Assembly: GCF_028435365.1 (NCBI RefSeq)
Contig: NZ_JAGTJJ010000076.1
Location: forward strand, 1 to 47,293
Reading direction: 5' to 3'
DNA from: Polyangium jinanense
GTDB taxonomy: Bacteria > Myxococcota > Polyangia > Polyangiales > Polyangiaceae
DNA: 47,293 nucleotides
A program made the position numbers and the translations under genes. The notes under the pieces are model-generated. The model made no database searches. It saw only the letters and a program-made list of their open reading frames with translations, and was not told where the DNA came from. Below are positions 16,927-26,230 of the stretch, piece by piece (within the stretch, counting starts at the first letter, position 1; each line of letters opens with the position of its first letter).

Positions 16927-17983
16927 CACGCCGCCTCCGGCTCTCGCACGCGCAGCGCGGCATCACGGAGCGATGCGAGCCTGCGCATGGCCGCGCCGCT
17001 GTCGAGCGCCGCCGCTGCTTCCGCCGCGAGATCCGGCCAGTCGCGCGGGTCGTCCGTCTCGCGGAAGATGGCGAGCGCCGCGGCCGCGTTGAGCACGATC
17101 GCGCACCGCGCCGGGTGCGGCTCGCCGCGCAAGACGGCGAGGATCGCCTCGGCATTCTCCGCGGCCGAGCCGCCCTGGATCGCGCCCGGCGGCGAGACCG
17201 GCAGGCCGAAGTTCTCGGGCCGCACGACCATCTCGCGCAGCGATCCACGCGCGAGCTCCGTCACGCGTGTCGGCCCGAACGGGCTCACCTCGTCGAGCCC
17301 ATCCTCGCCGCGCACGACCCACGCGCGCCGCACGCCGAGCTCGGCCAGCGTCGCGGCGAAGATCGGGCGGAGCGCGTGATCGTACGTGCCGAGCAGTTGA
17401 TGCGTCGTGCACGCCGGGTTCGAGAGCGGCCCGAGCGCGTTGAAGATCGTGCGGATCGCGAGCTCGCGCCGCACCGGCGCGCCGTGCCGCATCGCCGGGT
17501 GGTGCGCGGGCGCGAACAGGAACGCGATGTGCGCCTCGCGCAGCACCTCGGCCTGGCGCTCGGGCGGCACGTCGATCGGCACCCCCAGCGCTTCGAGCAC
17601 GTCGGCGCTTCCCGATCGGCTCGAAACGCTGCGGTTTCCGTGCTTCGCGACGGGCGCGCCGGTCGCGGCGCAGACGAGCGCCGCCGCCGTCGACACGTTG
17701 AGCGTGCCGAGCCCATCGCCCCCGGTCCCGCACGTGTCGAGGACCGCGGGCAGCCCGTGATCGACACGCACCATCACTGCGCGCATCGCCTCGGCCGCCG
17801 CCGCGATCGTGGAGGCGTCCTCGCCGCGCAGGCGCAGCGCCACCACGAACCCGGCCACTTGCACCGGCGTCCACGCGCCCGCGAGGATCGCGTCGAACGC
17901 GCCACGCACGATCGCGCGCGGGAGCGCTCGCTTCTCCCGCGCGATCTGCTCGAACACGTGGGCGAAGCAGGCGACGTCCGCGC

Positions 17984-17987
<4 letters not shown>
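16926..17987 (-). CDS. trpD: Anthranilate phosphoribosyltransferase
   Basis: A 353-aa enzyme that transfers the phosphoribosyl group of PRPP to anthranilate. The glycine-rich PRPP loop [17 protein letters not shown] and the [21 protein letters not shown] stretch (20 residues shown up to LEAL) are diagnostic, and the downstream [11 protein letters not shown] segment is typical. The start is GTG at 17987, overlapping the trpG stop in GTGA, with AGGAG seven bases upstream. Longer forms reading back into trpG are not supported. It is not fused to TrpG. Together with trpG and trpC it forms a tightly overlapping operon. Confidence 0.95.
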
Positions 17988-18604
<617 letters not shown>

Positions 18605-18757
18605 CGATCCCACCTTGCTAGCGATGGACGAACGCGCGCCCGTGCCGAGACGCGGGCCGCGATCCTCCATCCCCCCGACCACAAACTAGCACCCGCGCCA
18701 CGGCGCGGCCGGCCGCTCGACGTGCCTTTTTCGCGGGAAATTCAGGCAAATCGAGCT

Positions 18758-19684
18758 CTAATCGATCGTCGTTCCGCCCGCGCCCGGCGCGGCCTTCGCG
18801 AGGAACTTTTCGAGCCGCAAGCTCACGAGCTCGGGGAACTCGACCGCCGTGTAGTGCGTGCCTCCGCGCACGACGTAGAGCTCCGCCCCGGGGATCTGCT
18901 TCGCCATTTCCTTCGCGAGCGAGGCCGGCGTCATCGCGTCGCGATCCCCCGTCACGATGAGCGTGGGCACGTCGATCGTGCCGAGCACGTCCGAGGCGTC
19001 GTGATCACCGAGCGCGCGGAGGTTGTGGAAATACGCCTCCATGTCGAGCGCGCTGAAGCCCTGGACGAGCTCGTTGAAGACCGCGTCGTCGAGCGACTCG
19101 TTCATGACGCCCATGGCCTTGAGCCACCCGAGCGCCTCGGGCACGTCCGCGGCCCTGCGCGTGACCTGCGACGCGAGCGCATGCACGCGGCTGCCGAACT
19201 CCACGAGCGAAGGAAGCACGGTCTTCATGCCCGGGAGCGGGCTCACCGTGTCGAGCGGCCGTCCGCTCGTGCCGTTCAGCAGCACGATGCAACGCGCCCG
19301 ATGTCGCGCCTTTCGGTACGCTTCGAGCACGACCTGGACCCCCATGCTCCAGCCGACGAGCGCCGCGCGCGGCTCGCCTTCGGCATCCAGGATCGCAAGG
19401 AGATCCTCGGCGTGACGCGTGATCGCATACGACGCGGGCGAGCCCTCCGGCGGACGCGCGGAGGCGAAGAGGCCGCGGTAGTCCCACGTGAGGAAGCGGT
19501 AGCGCCCGCGCAGGTGCTCGATCTGCGCGCTCCACGTGATGTGCTGGCCCCCGAGCCCGTTCGCGAGCAGGACGACGGGCGCTCCCGGATACGGGGATCG
19601 GGTGGCGTAGTACGTGATCCGCGTACCGTCCGGCGCCGTGACGGCGCGGGTCTCGACGGCGAGGGGCAGACGCGGAGGAAGCAT
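18758..19684 (-). CDS. Alpha/beta hydrolase
   Basis: A 308-aa alpha/beta-hydrolase-fold protein. It shows the oxyanion region LLANGLGG, the nucleophile elbow GWSMG (Ser113), an acidic residue in VTGDRDAMTP (D247 or D249) and the catalytic His in GGTHYTAVEFP (H277). Substrate cannot be told; relatives include esterases, haloperoxidase-like enzymes and lipases. No signal peptide is seen. The ATG at 19684 is used, but coding-like sequence (WFLDDDAQPGWYLPER) continues upstream in frame without an obvious better start, so the true start may be earlier. It is divergent from the gene at 19844, and trpG lies 153 nt downstream on the same strand. Confidence 0.85.
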   Translation of the reverse strand: MLPPRLPLAVETRAVTAPDGTRITYYATRSPYPGAPVVLLANGLGGQHITWSAQIEHLRGRYRFLTWDYRGLFASARPPEGSPASYAITRHAEDLLAILDAEGEPRAALVGWSMGVQVVLEAYRKARHRARCIVLLNGTSGRPLDTVSPLPGMKTVLPSLVEFGSRVHALASQVTRRAADVPEALGWLKAMGVMNESLDDAVFNELVQGFSALDMEAYFHNLRALGDHDASDVLGTIDVPTLIVTGDRDAMTPASLAKEMAKQIPGAELYVVRGGTHYTAVEFPELVSLRLEKFLAKAAPGAGGTTID

Positions 19685-19788
19685 GCGTTCCGGTAGGTAC
19701 CACCCCGGCTGCGCGTCGTCGTCGAGAAACCAAGGAAACGCCGGGCTCGGGCTTCCAAGCCCGGGGGAGAATTTCAGCGGGCGCGCCG

Positions 19789-19817
19789 TTGACACGACGT
19801 ACGTCGCGCCGGTAACT
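19789..19817 (+). promoter_or_regulatory. Candidate sigma70-type promoter
   Basis: TTGACA (19789-19794) is a perfect -35 box, and GTAACT (19812-19817) follows after 17 nt. The ATG of the downstream gene is at 19844. A palindromic ACGTACGT lies in the spacer. A second inverted repeat, CGGGCTT-CC-AAGCCCG (19748-19763), sits 25 nt upstream. Confidence 0.5.
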
Positions 19818-19843
19818 TGCCCGCTGGTCGCTACGAGGAGCCG

Positions 19844-20995
19844 ATGGCTGCTGAAGACAAGAGCAAGAAACCCAAGATCGATCTGAAGGCGCGGCTCGGG
19901 AAGACGAACATCGGGACGCAGGCCGTGCCGCTGCCCGTTCCTGGTCAGTCTCAGCCGCCGCCCTCCGGTTCGGGGAAGTCTCCGAACATCGCTCCGCCGC
20001 CCGGGATCTCCCCTGGCATCCCGGTTCCTCCGTTCGCGCAGCCCGCGAAGGCCGTCGCTGCCGCCGCCGAGCCGCCGCCGAAGCCCACCGCCGTCCAGCA
20101 GACCATCAAGGTCGAGGTCGGCGAGGAGATCATCAAGGAGCGCGAGAAGGCGAAGAAGCGCCTCATCATGGCCGCCGTCGGCACGGCGCTCCTCGGCATC
20201 GCCATCGGCTATCCGGTCGGCGGCGCCGCCGCGCGCAACGAGCGTGGCAAGGCCGTCGTGGCGAACGCCAAGGCCCTCATGACGGACGTGAAGGCCGCCA
20301 ACGAGAAGATGAAGGAGCTCGAGACGCTCCTCGGCGAAGCGGCGGAGAAGCTCGGCAAGAAAGAGTATCCCGCGGAGCTCGCCGGTCAGCTCGGTGGCAT
20401 CAACATCCCGTTCGACGCCACGAAGGTCGACGGCGCGAGCATCTCCGGCCTCAATCCGAGCGCGTTGCGGCAGCTCCTCAACTTCACCAAGGGCTGCGAG
20501 GAGCTGAACAAGAAGAAGGACAGCTTCAAGAACCTGCTCGAGTTCGCGAAGGCGCCCGTCGAGAAGGCCTGGAAGGAGGAGAAGGAGCCGGTGATGAACT
20601 TCTCCGTCCTCTTCCGGTCCGACCAGAAGGGCGTGATCGCGGAGCTCGTGCCGGTCAAGGAGCCCTTCGACCTCGGCAAGGACTGGCCTGCGAACTACGC
20701 CGTCCTCAAGCCGGAGCGGACGCAGCAGGGCATGAAGTCCGTCGAGAAGAAGCTGAACCGCTACACGAAGGGCGATCTGCCCGGCAGCGGTGATCCCGTG
20801 CTCATTCCCGTCGATCCCGTGACGACGTCCGCGTTCACGAGCCAGGAGGTCATCCGCAACCTGCGCAAGGCCTTCGTCGACATGCGCACGGAGCTCAAGG
20901 GCGACGACAGCAACCCCGCGTCCCCGATCACCGGCCTCATCGAGACCGGCGACAACCTGATGACCGCGATTCAAAAGGTCACGCAAGGCGGCTGA
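19844..20995 (+). CDS. Hypothetical protein with one membrane segment
   Basis: A 383-aa protein of unknown function. The ATG at 19844 has GGAG close upstream. The N-terminus is Lys-rich (AAEDKSKKPKIDLKARLGK) and then Pro-rich to about residue 85, followed by a basic amphipathic stretch (EIIKEREKAKKR). A single hydrophobic segment comes next (IMAAVGTALLGIAIGYPVGG, about 107-126), then a long charged helical domain with likely coiled coil (ALMTDVKAANEKMKELETLL). This suggests a cytoplasmic tail, one inner-membrane span and a periplasmic domain. It ends at a strong terminator facing the CNNM gene. The architecture recalls anchored scaffold proteins, but I recognise no family. Confidence 0.75.
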   Translation: MAAEDKSKKPKIDLKARLGKTNIGTQAVPLPVPGQSQPPPSGSGKSPNIAPPPGISPGIPVPPFAQPAKAVAAAAEPPPKPTAVQQTIKVEVGEEIIKEREKAKKRLIMAAVGTALLGIAIGYPVGGAAARNERGKAVVANAKALMTDVKAANEKMKELETLLGEAAEKLGKKEYPAELAGQLGGINIPFDATKVDGASISGLNPSALRQLLNFTKGCEELNKKKDSFKNLLEFAKAPVEKAWKEEKEPVMNFSVLFRSDQKGVIAELVPVKEPFDLGKDWPANYAVLKPERTQQGMKSVEKKLNRYTKGDLPGSGDPVLIPVDPVTTSAFTSQEVIRNLRKAFVDMRTELKGDDSNPASPITGLIETGDNLMTAIQKVTQGG

Positions 20996-21021
20996 TCGCC
21001 TCTCTCGGGTGATGGAAAGAA

Positions 21022-21057
21022 AAACGGGGCTCGCGAAAGCGGGCCCCGTTTCGTTTT
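21022..21057. terminator. Strong rho-independent terminator, convergent genes
   Basis: A 13-bp stem (21022-21034 with 21039-21051, one G-T wobble) is closed by a GAAA tetraloop. It is flanked by an A-rich run upstream (GAAAGAAAAA) and TCGTTTTG downstream. It can therefore work in both directions, for the gene ending at 20995 and for the minus-strand gene ending at 21085. Confidence 0.9.
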
Positions 21058-21084
21058 GTCTCACGACGACGAAGAGAAGGACGC

Positions 21085-22377
21085 TCAGACCTCGACGCTG
21101 CGAGGCTTGACGATCTCGACCTTGCCGATGTGCTGCTCGTCGCAGTCGCGCACGATGAAGCGCAAGCCGTACTTGCTCACGCTCGCGCCGTTCTCGGGCG
21201 TCTTGCCGAGGTGCTCCGTCAAGAGCCCTTCGAGCGTGTGCTCCTGCTCCACCGCGCCCTCGCCATCCGGTAGCAAATCCGAGCCGAGGAACGCCGAGAG
21301 ATCGCGGATCGACACGGCCGCGTCCGCCATCAGCCGGCCGTCGCCGAGATCCTGGATCGGCGGCGCCTCCTCCGCGTCGTGTTCGTCGCGGATGTCGCCG
21401 ACGATCTCTTCGAGCACGTCCTCCAGCGTCACGATGCCGCTCAGGCCGCCGAACTCGTCCATCACGATCGCGAGGTGCTGCCTGCGTCCGCGCATCTCCT
21501 TGAGCAGCGTCGAGAGCGGTTGCGACTCGGCCACGAAGTTCGCCGGGCTGCGCACGATCTCCTGCAGCGACTTGTTCTTCAGGCGATCTTCCTCGAACGC
21601 CTTGAACAGGTCCTTCGCGTAGAGGAGCCCCACCACGTTGTCGAGCTGCTCGCGATAGACTGGGTAACGCGAGTGACCACTCTCCGTGACGAGCGCGAGT
21701 GTCTTGTCGAGCGGGGTGCTGACCTCGATGGCCTCCACCTTCGAGCGCGGGATCATCACGTCCTTCGCCGTGCGATCCTGGAACTCGAGTACGTTGCGGA
21801 TCATCTCCGCCGGCTCGCGACCGAAGAGGCCGCTCCGCGCGCCCTCCTCGACGAGCATCTCCACCTCCGCCTCCGTGATGTGCGGATCCGGCGGCTCGCG
21901 GGTCTCCTTCGCCGCGATCGACTCGCCGAGCCAGCCGAGCGGGACCGCGAGCGGGAGCATCACGACCTCGAGCGGCCGGAGCCAGCGCGCGGCCATCGGC
22001 GCCACGTGGTCGGCGTGCTTGCGGCCGAGCGTGGTGCTCACCTCGAAGAGCGTGCTCGTGACGACCACGGTCACGCCGAAGGCGAGCCACGGCGCCGCCT
22101 GCGGGTACAGGGGCGCGAGGAACAGCATCGTGAGGATGGCCGACAGGGTCGTGCTGAGGACCCTGCCGAGCAGGTAACGAGACCGGAGCTTGGCGTCGGC
22201 GCTGCGGATGCGCTCGAGTGCCGCTTTTTCCGGTCCTTCCGCCTGCTCGATGAGCGCCGCCAGGCGGGTCTGGGTGAGGCTCGTCAAGGCCGTGTCCGCG
22301 CCAGCGAACAAGGCCCCGACGAGCGCCGACGCGATGGCCCCTGCCAAAAGCGCCAGTGGTACGTCGTTTGGACTCAA
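21085..22377 (-). CDS. CNNM/CorC-type membrane protein with CBS pair
   Basis: A 430-aa protein of the hemolysin C/CNNM family, linked to Mg2+/Co2+ transport or resistance in characterised members. Four hydrophobic segments (for example VLSTTLSAILTMLFLAPLY and WLAFGVTVVVTSTLFEV) make the CNNM/DUF21 membrane domain. Two CBS domains follow, marked by DVMIPRSKVEAIEV and VMDEFGGLSGIVTLEDVLEE, and then a CorC_HlyC-type C-terminal domain. The start is taken as TTG at 22377 because GGGAG lies seven bases upstream; GTG at 22422 adds 15 residues but has no ribosome site. It is the last gene of the long minus-strand block and ends at a strong terminator. Confidence 0.88.
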   Translation of the reverse strand: MSPNDVPLALLAGAIASALVGALFAGADTALTSLTQTRLAALIEQAEGPEKAALERIRSADAKLRSRYLLGRVLSTTLSAILTMLFLAPLYPQAAPWLAFGVTVVVTSTLFEVSTTLGRKHADHVAPMAARWLRPLEVVMLPLAVPLGWLGESIAAKETREPPDPHITEAEVEMLVEEGARSGLFGREPAEMIRNVLEFQDRTAKDVMIPRSKVEAIEVSTPLDKTLALVTESGHSRYPVYREQLDNVVGLLYAKDLFKAFEEDRLKNKSLQEIVRSPANFVAESQPLSTLLKEMRGRRQHLAIVMDEFGGLSGIVTLEDVLEEIVGDIRDEHDAEEAPPIQDLGDGRLMADAAVSIRDLSAFLGSDLLPDGEGAVEQEHTLEGLLTEHLGKTPENGASVSKYGLRFIVRDCDEQHIGKVEIVKPRSVEV

Positions 22378-22460
22378 AACCGAACTCCCTACGCGTCGAA
22401 TCGTAGCGGACCTTGCTTCCACGGCGCAACCCGCCGCGGTCGCTCGGCAGCTACGGATGG

Positions 22461-23546
22461 TCAGAGCGGAAAGCGACGTCCAGATACGACGTGCTTTTCC
22501 GTCTCGACCTCGCGGCCCGCGGGAACATCCGTGAAGCCGCGTTGAACCACGTACCCATCATGATCCCATTTTCCCACGGCGACCAGACGGCCCTCCGGGG
22601 AAAGCCATGCGCTCGTTCCGGATGCTTCAAGCTCGGAAGGTTCGTCCAGACGATCCGCGGGGCTCTCCTGGATTTCCACCTCACGCGGGGGAGGCTCGGA
22701 AAAATCCGCGGCGCCGAGGCGTTTGCCCTGGGATGCGCGCACCGCGCCTTCGGCCGTGAGCACGGCTGTGGGTAGGCCCAGACGAACGGCCGCGGCGAGG
22801 GGCACCACGGCCGCGCGCAGGGCCTCGCCGGGCGCGTCGAGCACGTTCGCGACGTCGAGCCCGAACGGCCCGCTCCGCGTGCGGCGGAGCGCGCCGAGGT
22901 GCGCGGGCACCGTGAGGCCCGCGCCGAGATCACGCGCCAGGGAGCGCACGTAGTAACCCTTGCTCACGTCGAGCGAGACGTCGAGGAACGCGAGCTTCCC
23001 CGGTTCGAGGATCCCCGCGCCGCGGAGCTCGATCGCGCGCACCGCGACCGGACGCGCGGGCAACTCCACCACCTCGCCCCGCCGCGCGCGGTCGTAGCTC
23101 TTGGCCCCATCGACCTTGATGGCCGAGTACGCCGGCGGCGCTTGCTCGGTTCGCGCGCGCTCGTGATCGAGCGCGGCCATGATCCTGGGCAGAGCCGCGC
23201 TCGCGCCTTCCTGCGCGAACCGCGTGATCTCGTCCTCGAGCCACGCCGGCAGCGGCGCCTCGGCCGTCACGGCGCCTTCCGCGTCGAGCGTGTCCGTGCC
23301 GCGTCCGAGCACCACGCGCGCCTCGTAGGCCTTGTCGTGCGCGGTGAGGTACGGCCCGAGCTTCGTGGCTTCGCCGAGCAGCATCACGAGCACGCCCGAT
23401 GCCATCGGATCGAGCGTGCCGGCGTGGCCGATGCGGCGCATGCCGAGGGCGCGTCGCAGCTTGCCGACGACGTCGTGGCTCGTGGGACCTTTGGGTTTGT
23501 CGAGGACGAGGACGCCGTGAACGTCCCCGCGATCCTTTGGGCTCAT
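22461..23546 (-). CDS. truB: tRNA pseudouridine(55) synthase
   Basis: A 361-aa enzyme that makes pseudouridine 55 in the T-loop of tRNAs. The catalytic Asp lies in GHAGTLDPMASG (about residue 46). The KPKGPTSHDVV and PPAYSAIKVDGAKSYDRAR segments and the KGYYVRSLARDLG segment are typical TruB signatures. It is longer than the common ~300 aa because of a C-terminal extension after about 300 (Glu/Pro-rich, then a small basic end) that is not an obvious PUA domain. The ATG at 23546 lies one base past the stop of the acyltransferase gene, so the two are probably translationally coupled. In many bacteria truB sits with rbfA/infB; here it does not. Confidence 0.95.
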   Translation of the reverse strand: MSPKDRGDVHGVLVLDKPKGPTSHDVVGKLRRALGMRRIGHAGTLDPMASGVLVMLLGEATKLGPYLTAHDKAYEARVVLGRGTDTLDAEGAVTAEAPLPAWLEDEITRFAQEGASAALPRIMAALDHERARTEQAPPAYSAIKVDGAKSYDRARRGEVVELPARPVAVRAIELRGAGILEPGKLAFLDVSLDVSKGYYVRSLARDLGAGLTVPAHLGALRRTRSGPFGLDVANVLDAPGEALRAAVVPLAAAVRLGLPTAVLTAEGAVRASQGKRLGAADFSEPPPREVEIQESPADRLDEPSELEASGTSAWLSPEGRLVAVGKWDHDGYVVQRGFTDVPAGREVETEKHVVSGRRFPL

Positions 23547-23547
23547 C

Positions 23548-25065
23548 CTATCCCAGCCAGACCGATCGCCGCTCGGACAGCATCCGGTCGAGCATGCTCT
23601 GGATCGACGCGCGCACGCGCTCGGAGAGGCGTCCCACGAGGATCTCGTCGTCCGCCGCCTCGGGGCCGTAGTTGCTCCAGGTGAGCGGCTCGCCGAAGCG
23701 GATGCGCCACTTCGTCGGCGCAGGCATGAGGCCGAGCGGGCCGAGTGCGGGGAAGGTCGGTGTGATCGGGAAGTACGGGATGCCCAGGGTCTTCGTCATG
23801 TACTCGAAGCGGTAGAGCATCGGGTTCGCCTCTTCGGCGCCCACGATGGCACACGGCACGAGAGGCGTGCGCGTGCGCAGGCAGAGGCGGATGAAGCCGC
23901 CGCGGCCGAAGCGCTGGAGGCGGTAACGATCGCGGTAGAGCTTGCCGATGCCCTTCGCGCCCTCCGGGAAGACCGCGACGAGCGCGCCCTTGTTGAGCAG
24001 CCGCTCCGCGTTCTCCTGGCAAGCGCGCACCGCGCCGAGGCGGTTCATGAACGTGCCGACGAAGGGCAGGTAGTAGACGAAATCCTCGGCGAGCCAGCGC
24101 AGCTCGCGATGCGCCGGATGATCGCGGCGGACGGCGGCGCGGAGCATCGCGCCGTCGTAGGGCAGGGGGCCGCCCGCGTGGTTTGCCACGACGAGACAGC
24201 GACCCTCCGTGGGGATGTGATCAACGCCCTCGACCTCGACGCGGAAATACCGCTTCGTCATGAAATCGAGGACGGGCAGGAGCTTCGCCTCGAAGGCCGG
24301 ATCGAGGCCGAACTCGTCGACCTCCTCGGAGCGGCTCCGCAGGCCCGCGCGTCCCCACTGCTTCGCGTAAAACTCGGGCGAGAGGACCTCGCTCGCCGTG
24401 GCCGACTCCGGCACCGAAGCCCGCGGCGCAGGCACGTCGCTGCGCGGCTTGGTCTTGGGCACGTCGCTCTTGCGCGCGACCGGGATCGGCGGGGGCTTCG
24501 GCACGTAGGCCGGCTCGTCCGCGCGCTCGCGCCCTTGGCCGATCATCCGGTCGAGGCGGGCTTCGAGGTCGCGGATCTGCTGCTCGATCTCGGCGGCGTT
24601 GGTCGCGGTCGCGCCCGCTCCCTCGGCCTCGGTGCGCAGTGTGGCCGGGGGGATGCTCGGGCGGTTGACAGCCTCGGTGGGGCCGATCGGCGCGACGTCG
24701 TGCGCCTCGTCGGCGTCGAGGTCGTAGCCGGGCACGAGGTGCGCCGGGGCCTGTGCGTCCTCGTCGAGGTCGGTGCCGAAAGGCAGGGCGGGCGCGATCT
24801 CGGCCGCGGCCCACGTGTCCTCGTCGTCCTCGTCGTACTCGTCGTCCTCGTCCTCGGAGGACGCGGGCGCCTCTTCCGCAGCGGGCGTCGGCTCCGCGAA
24901 GCGCCGTGGCGCCGCGCGCTCGCCTTCGGCCGGCGGTGCGTCCTTGGGGGCGGCGACGCCGGCGTCGGCGGCGACGAACGCCGCGGCCGCGAGGGGCTTC
25001 TTCGGCGCGGCGTCCGCGCGCGTCTCCTTCGTCTCCTTGTTCTTGCGCTTCTGCTTCTTCGCCAT
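23548..25065 (-). CDS. PlsC-like lysophospholipid acyltransferase
   Basis: A 505-aa protein. The first ~260 residues are charged and low-complexity (an acidic run around 75-85, then a short coiled coil near EIEQQIRDLEARLDR). The acyltransferase domain follows (about 265-490), with NHAGGPLPYDG near 292 in the role of the NHxxxxD motif and with wider His-Asp spacing. VFPEGAKG lies near 365, then VPCAIVGAEE. Relatives with this form acylate lysophospholipids or related lipids at the inner membrane face. The epimerase-like gene ends 14 nt upstream and truB starts 1 nt downstream, giving a tight operon. A similar epimerase-acyltransferase pair (Rv0501/Rv0502) is known to me from mycobacteria. Confidence 0.85.
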   Translation of the reverse strand: MAKKQKRKNKETKETRADAAPKKPLAAAAFVAADAGVAAPKDAPPAEGERAAPRRFAEPTPAAEEAPASSEDEDDEYDEDDEDTWAAAEIAPALPFGTDLDEDAQAPAHLVPGYDLDADEAHDVAPIGPTEAVNRPSIPPATLRTEAEGAGATATNAAEIEQQIRDLEARLDRMIGQGRERADEPAYVPKPPPIPVARKSDVPKTKPRSDVPAPRASVPESATASEVLSPEFYAKQWGRAGLRSRSEEVDEFGLDPAFEAKLLPVLDFMTKRYFRVEVEGVDHIPTEGRCLVVANHAGGPLPYDGAMLRAAVRRDHPAHRELRWLAEDFVYYLPFVGTFMNRLGAVRACQENAERLLNKGALVAVFPEGAKGIGKLYRDRYRLQRFGRGGFIRLCLRTRTPLVPCAIVGAEEANPMLYRFEYMTKTLGIPYFPITPTFPALGPLGLMPAPTKWRIRFGEPLTWSNYGPEAADDEILVGRLSERVRASIQSMLDRMLSERRSVWLG

Positions 25066-25079
25066 GGAAAACCGCCCGC

Positions 25080-26147
25080 CTAGGCAGGGCTCTCCTGCAG
25101 CAGGTTCGCGTCGCGCAGGCGCTGCGCGGCGAGGTAGTCGAGCAGCGCCTCGCGGGTCGTGTAGGCCGGCCTGAAGCCCATCACGCGCGCCGCCTTGTCG
25201 CCGTCGGCGACACAGACGTACCTGAGGTACCGCAAAAAGCTCGGCGGCACGGCCGAGGCTTGCGTGATCCAGAGTGCGCCGACGAGCGAGCTCGCGAGCG
25301 TGTGCGGCAGCGGCATCGACGAGCGGCCGGCCAGACGCAGCACCATCGACAGCGGCAAGACGCCGTCGGACGCGATGTTGAACGTGCCCGGATGATCCCG
25401 ATCGAGCGCGAGCTTGAAGGCCGCGAGCGCGTCGACTTCGTGCACGAACTGCCAGAGCGGATCGAAGCCGAGCAGCGTGGGCACGACGCGCATGCCGAGA
25501 TACCGCGTGACCCAGTTCTGCACCGTCGGCCCGACGATCGGCGCCGTGCGCAGGATCGTGACCACCGTGCCCTTCGACTTCGCGGCGAAGGCGTTGAGCT
25601 CACGCTCGGCGGCGATCTTGTCCGCGAAGAACGGCTCGTCCATGTCGGCGCGTAGCGCGTGCCGTTCGGTGAGGAAGTTCGGGTTTGTCGGGTGCGCGCC
25701 GTAGAGCATCGTCTGGCTCCACTGCACGAGCTTGCGCAGCCGCACCTGCCGCACGGCGTTGAGCAGGTGCATCGTGCCGACGGACTCGAGCTCGTGCGCC
25801 CAGCCCGTCGCGTGCGTCGGCGACGAGAGGAAGCAGAGGTGCACGAGCGTGTCGACCTCCTCGGAGGCGAGGATCTCGGCGACACGATCCTCCGAGGCGG
25901 GGTTCGTCAGATCGACCTCGAAGTGTCGCGCCTTCGGGCCGGCCGTGTCGGGCGACTTCACGTCGATCGTCACGATGCGGGCCGTGGCCGGATCTTCTTC
26001 TAGGACGCCGACGAGGTTTCGGCCGAGGAAACACGCCGCGCCCGTGAGCGCGACGACGCGCCCGCCCGAGCGGCTCCGCGAGCCCCTCGCCGGCGGGATC
26101 GCCGGCTCGCGCGGCTCGCTGTTCGAGTTGTCGATCGGATCTGCCAT
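25080..26147 (-). CDS. NAD-dependent epimerase/dehydratase-like SDR
   Basis: A 355-aa extended short-chain dehydrogenase/reductase homologue. The Rossmann motif appears as LTGAACFLGRNLV (about 34-46), a variant of TGxxGFxG. Asp62 in VTIDVK suits NAD binding. Further marks are HLCFLSSP, the SQTMLYG strand and an FHEVDA-like WQFVHEVDALA segment. In the usual YxxxK active site the Tyr position reads Phe (FFADK, F173, K177), so classical redox chemistry may be lost or the Tyr supplied differently. It is coupled to the PlsC-like gene 14 nt downstream, which suggests a joint lipid or glycolipid role. The ATG at 26147 is chosen because the longer frame runs out into non-coding sequence. Confidence 0.85.
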   Translation of the reverse strand: MADPIDNSNSEPREPAIPPARGSRSRSGGRVVALTGAACFLGRNLVGVLEEDPATARIVTIDVKSPDTAGPKARHFEVDLTNPASEDRVAEILASEEVDTLVHLCFLSSPTHATGWAHELESVGTMHLLNAVRQVRLRKLVQWSQTMLYGAHPTNPNFLTERHALRADMDEPFFADKIAAERELNAFAAKSKGTVVTILRTAPIVGPTVQNWVTRYLGMRVVPTLLGFDPLWQFVHEVDALAAFKLALDRDHPGTFNIASDGVLPLSMVLRLAGRSSMPLPHTLASSLVGALWITQASAVPPSFLRYLRYVCVADGDKAARVMGFRPAYTTREALLDYLAAQRLRDANLLQESPA

Positions 26148-26230
26148 GCGGAGCGGATTCGACACTACCCGCTCACGCGGAGAGCGCAACACCCGCGTTT
26201 TGACAGGCGACGGCAGGTTCGCCCCGAGCG

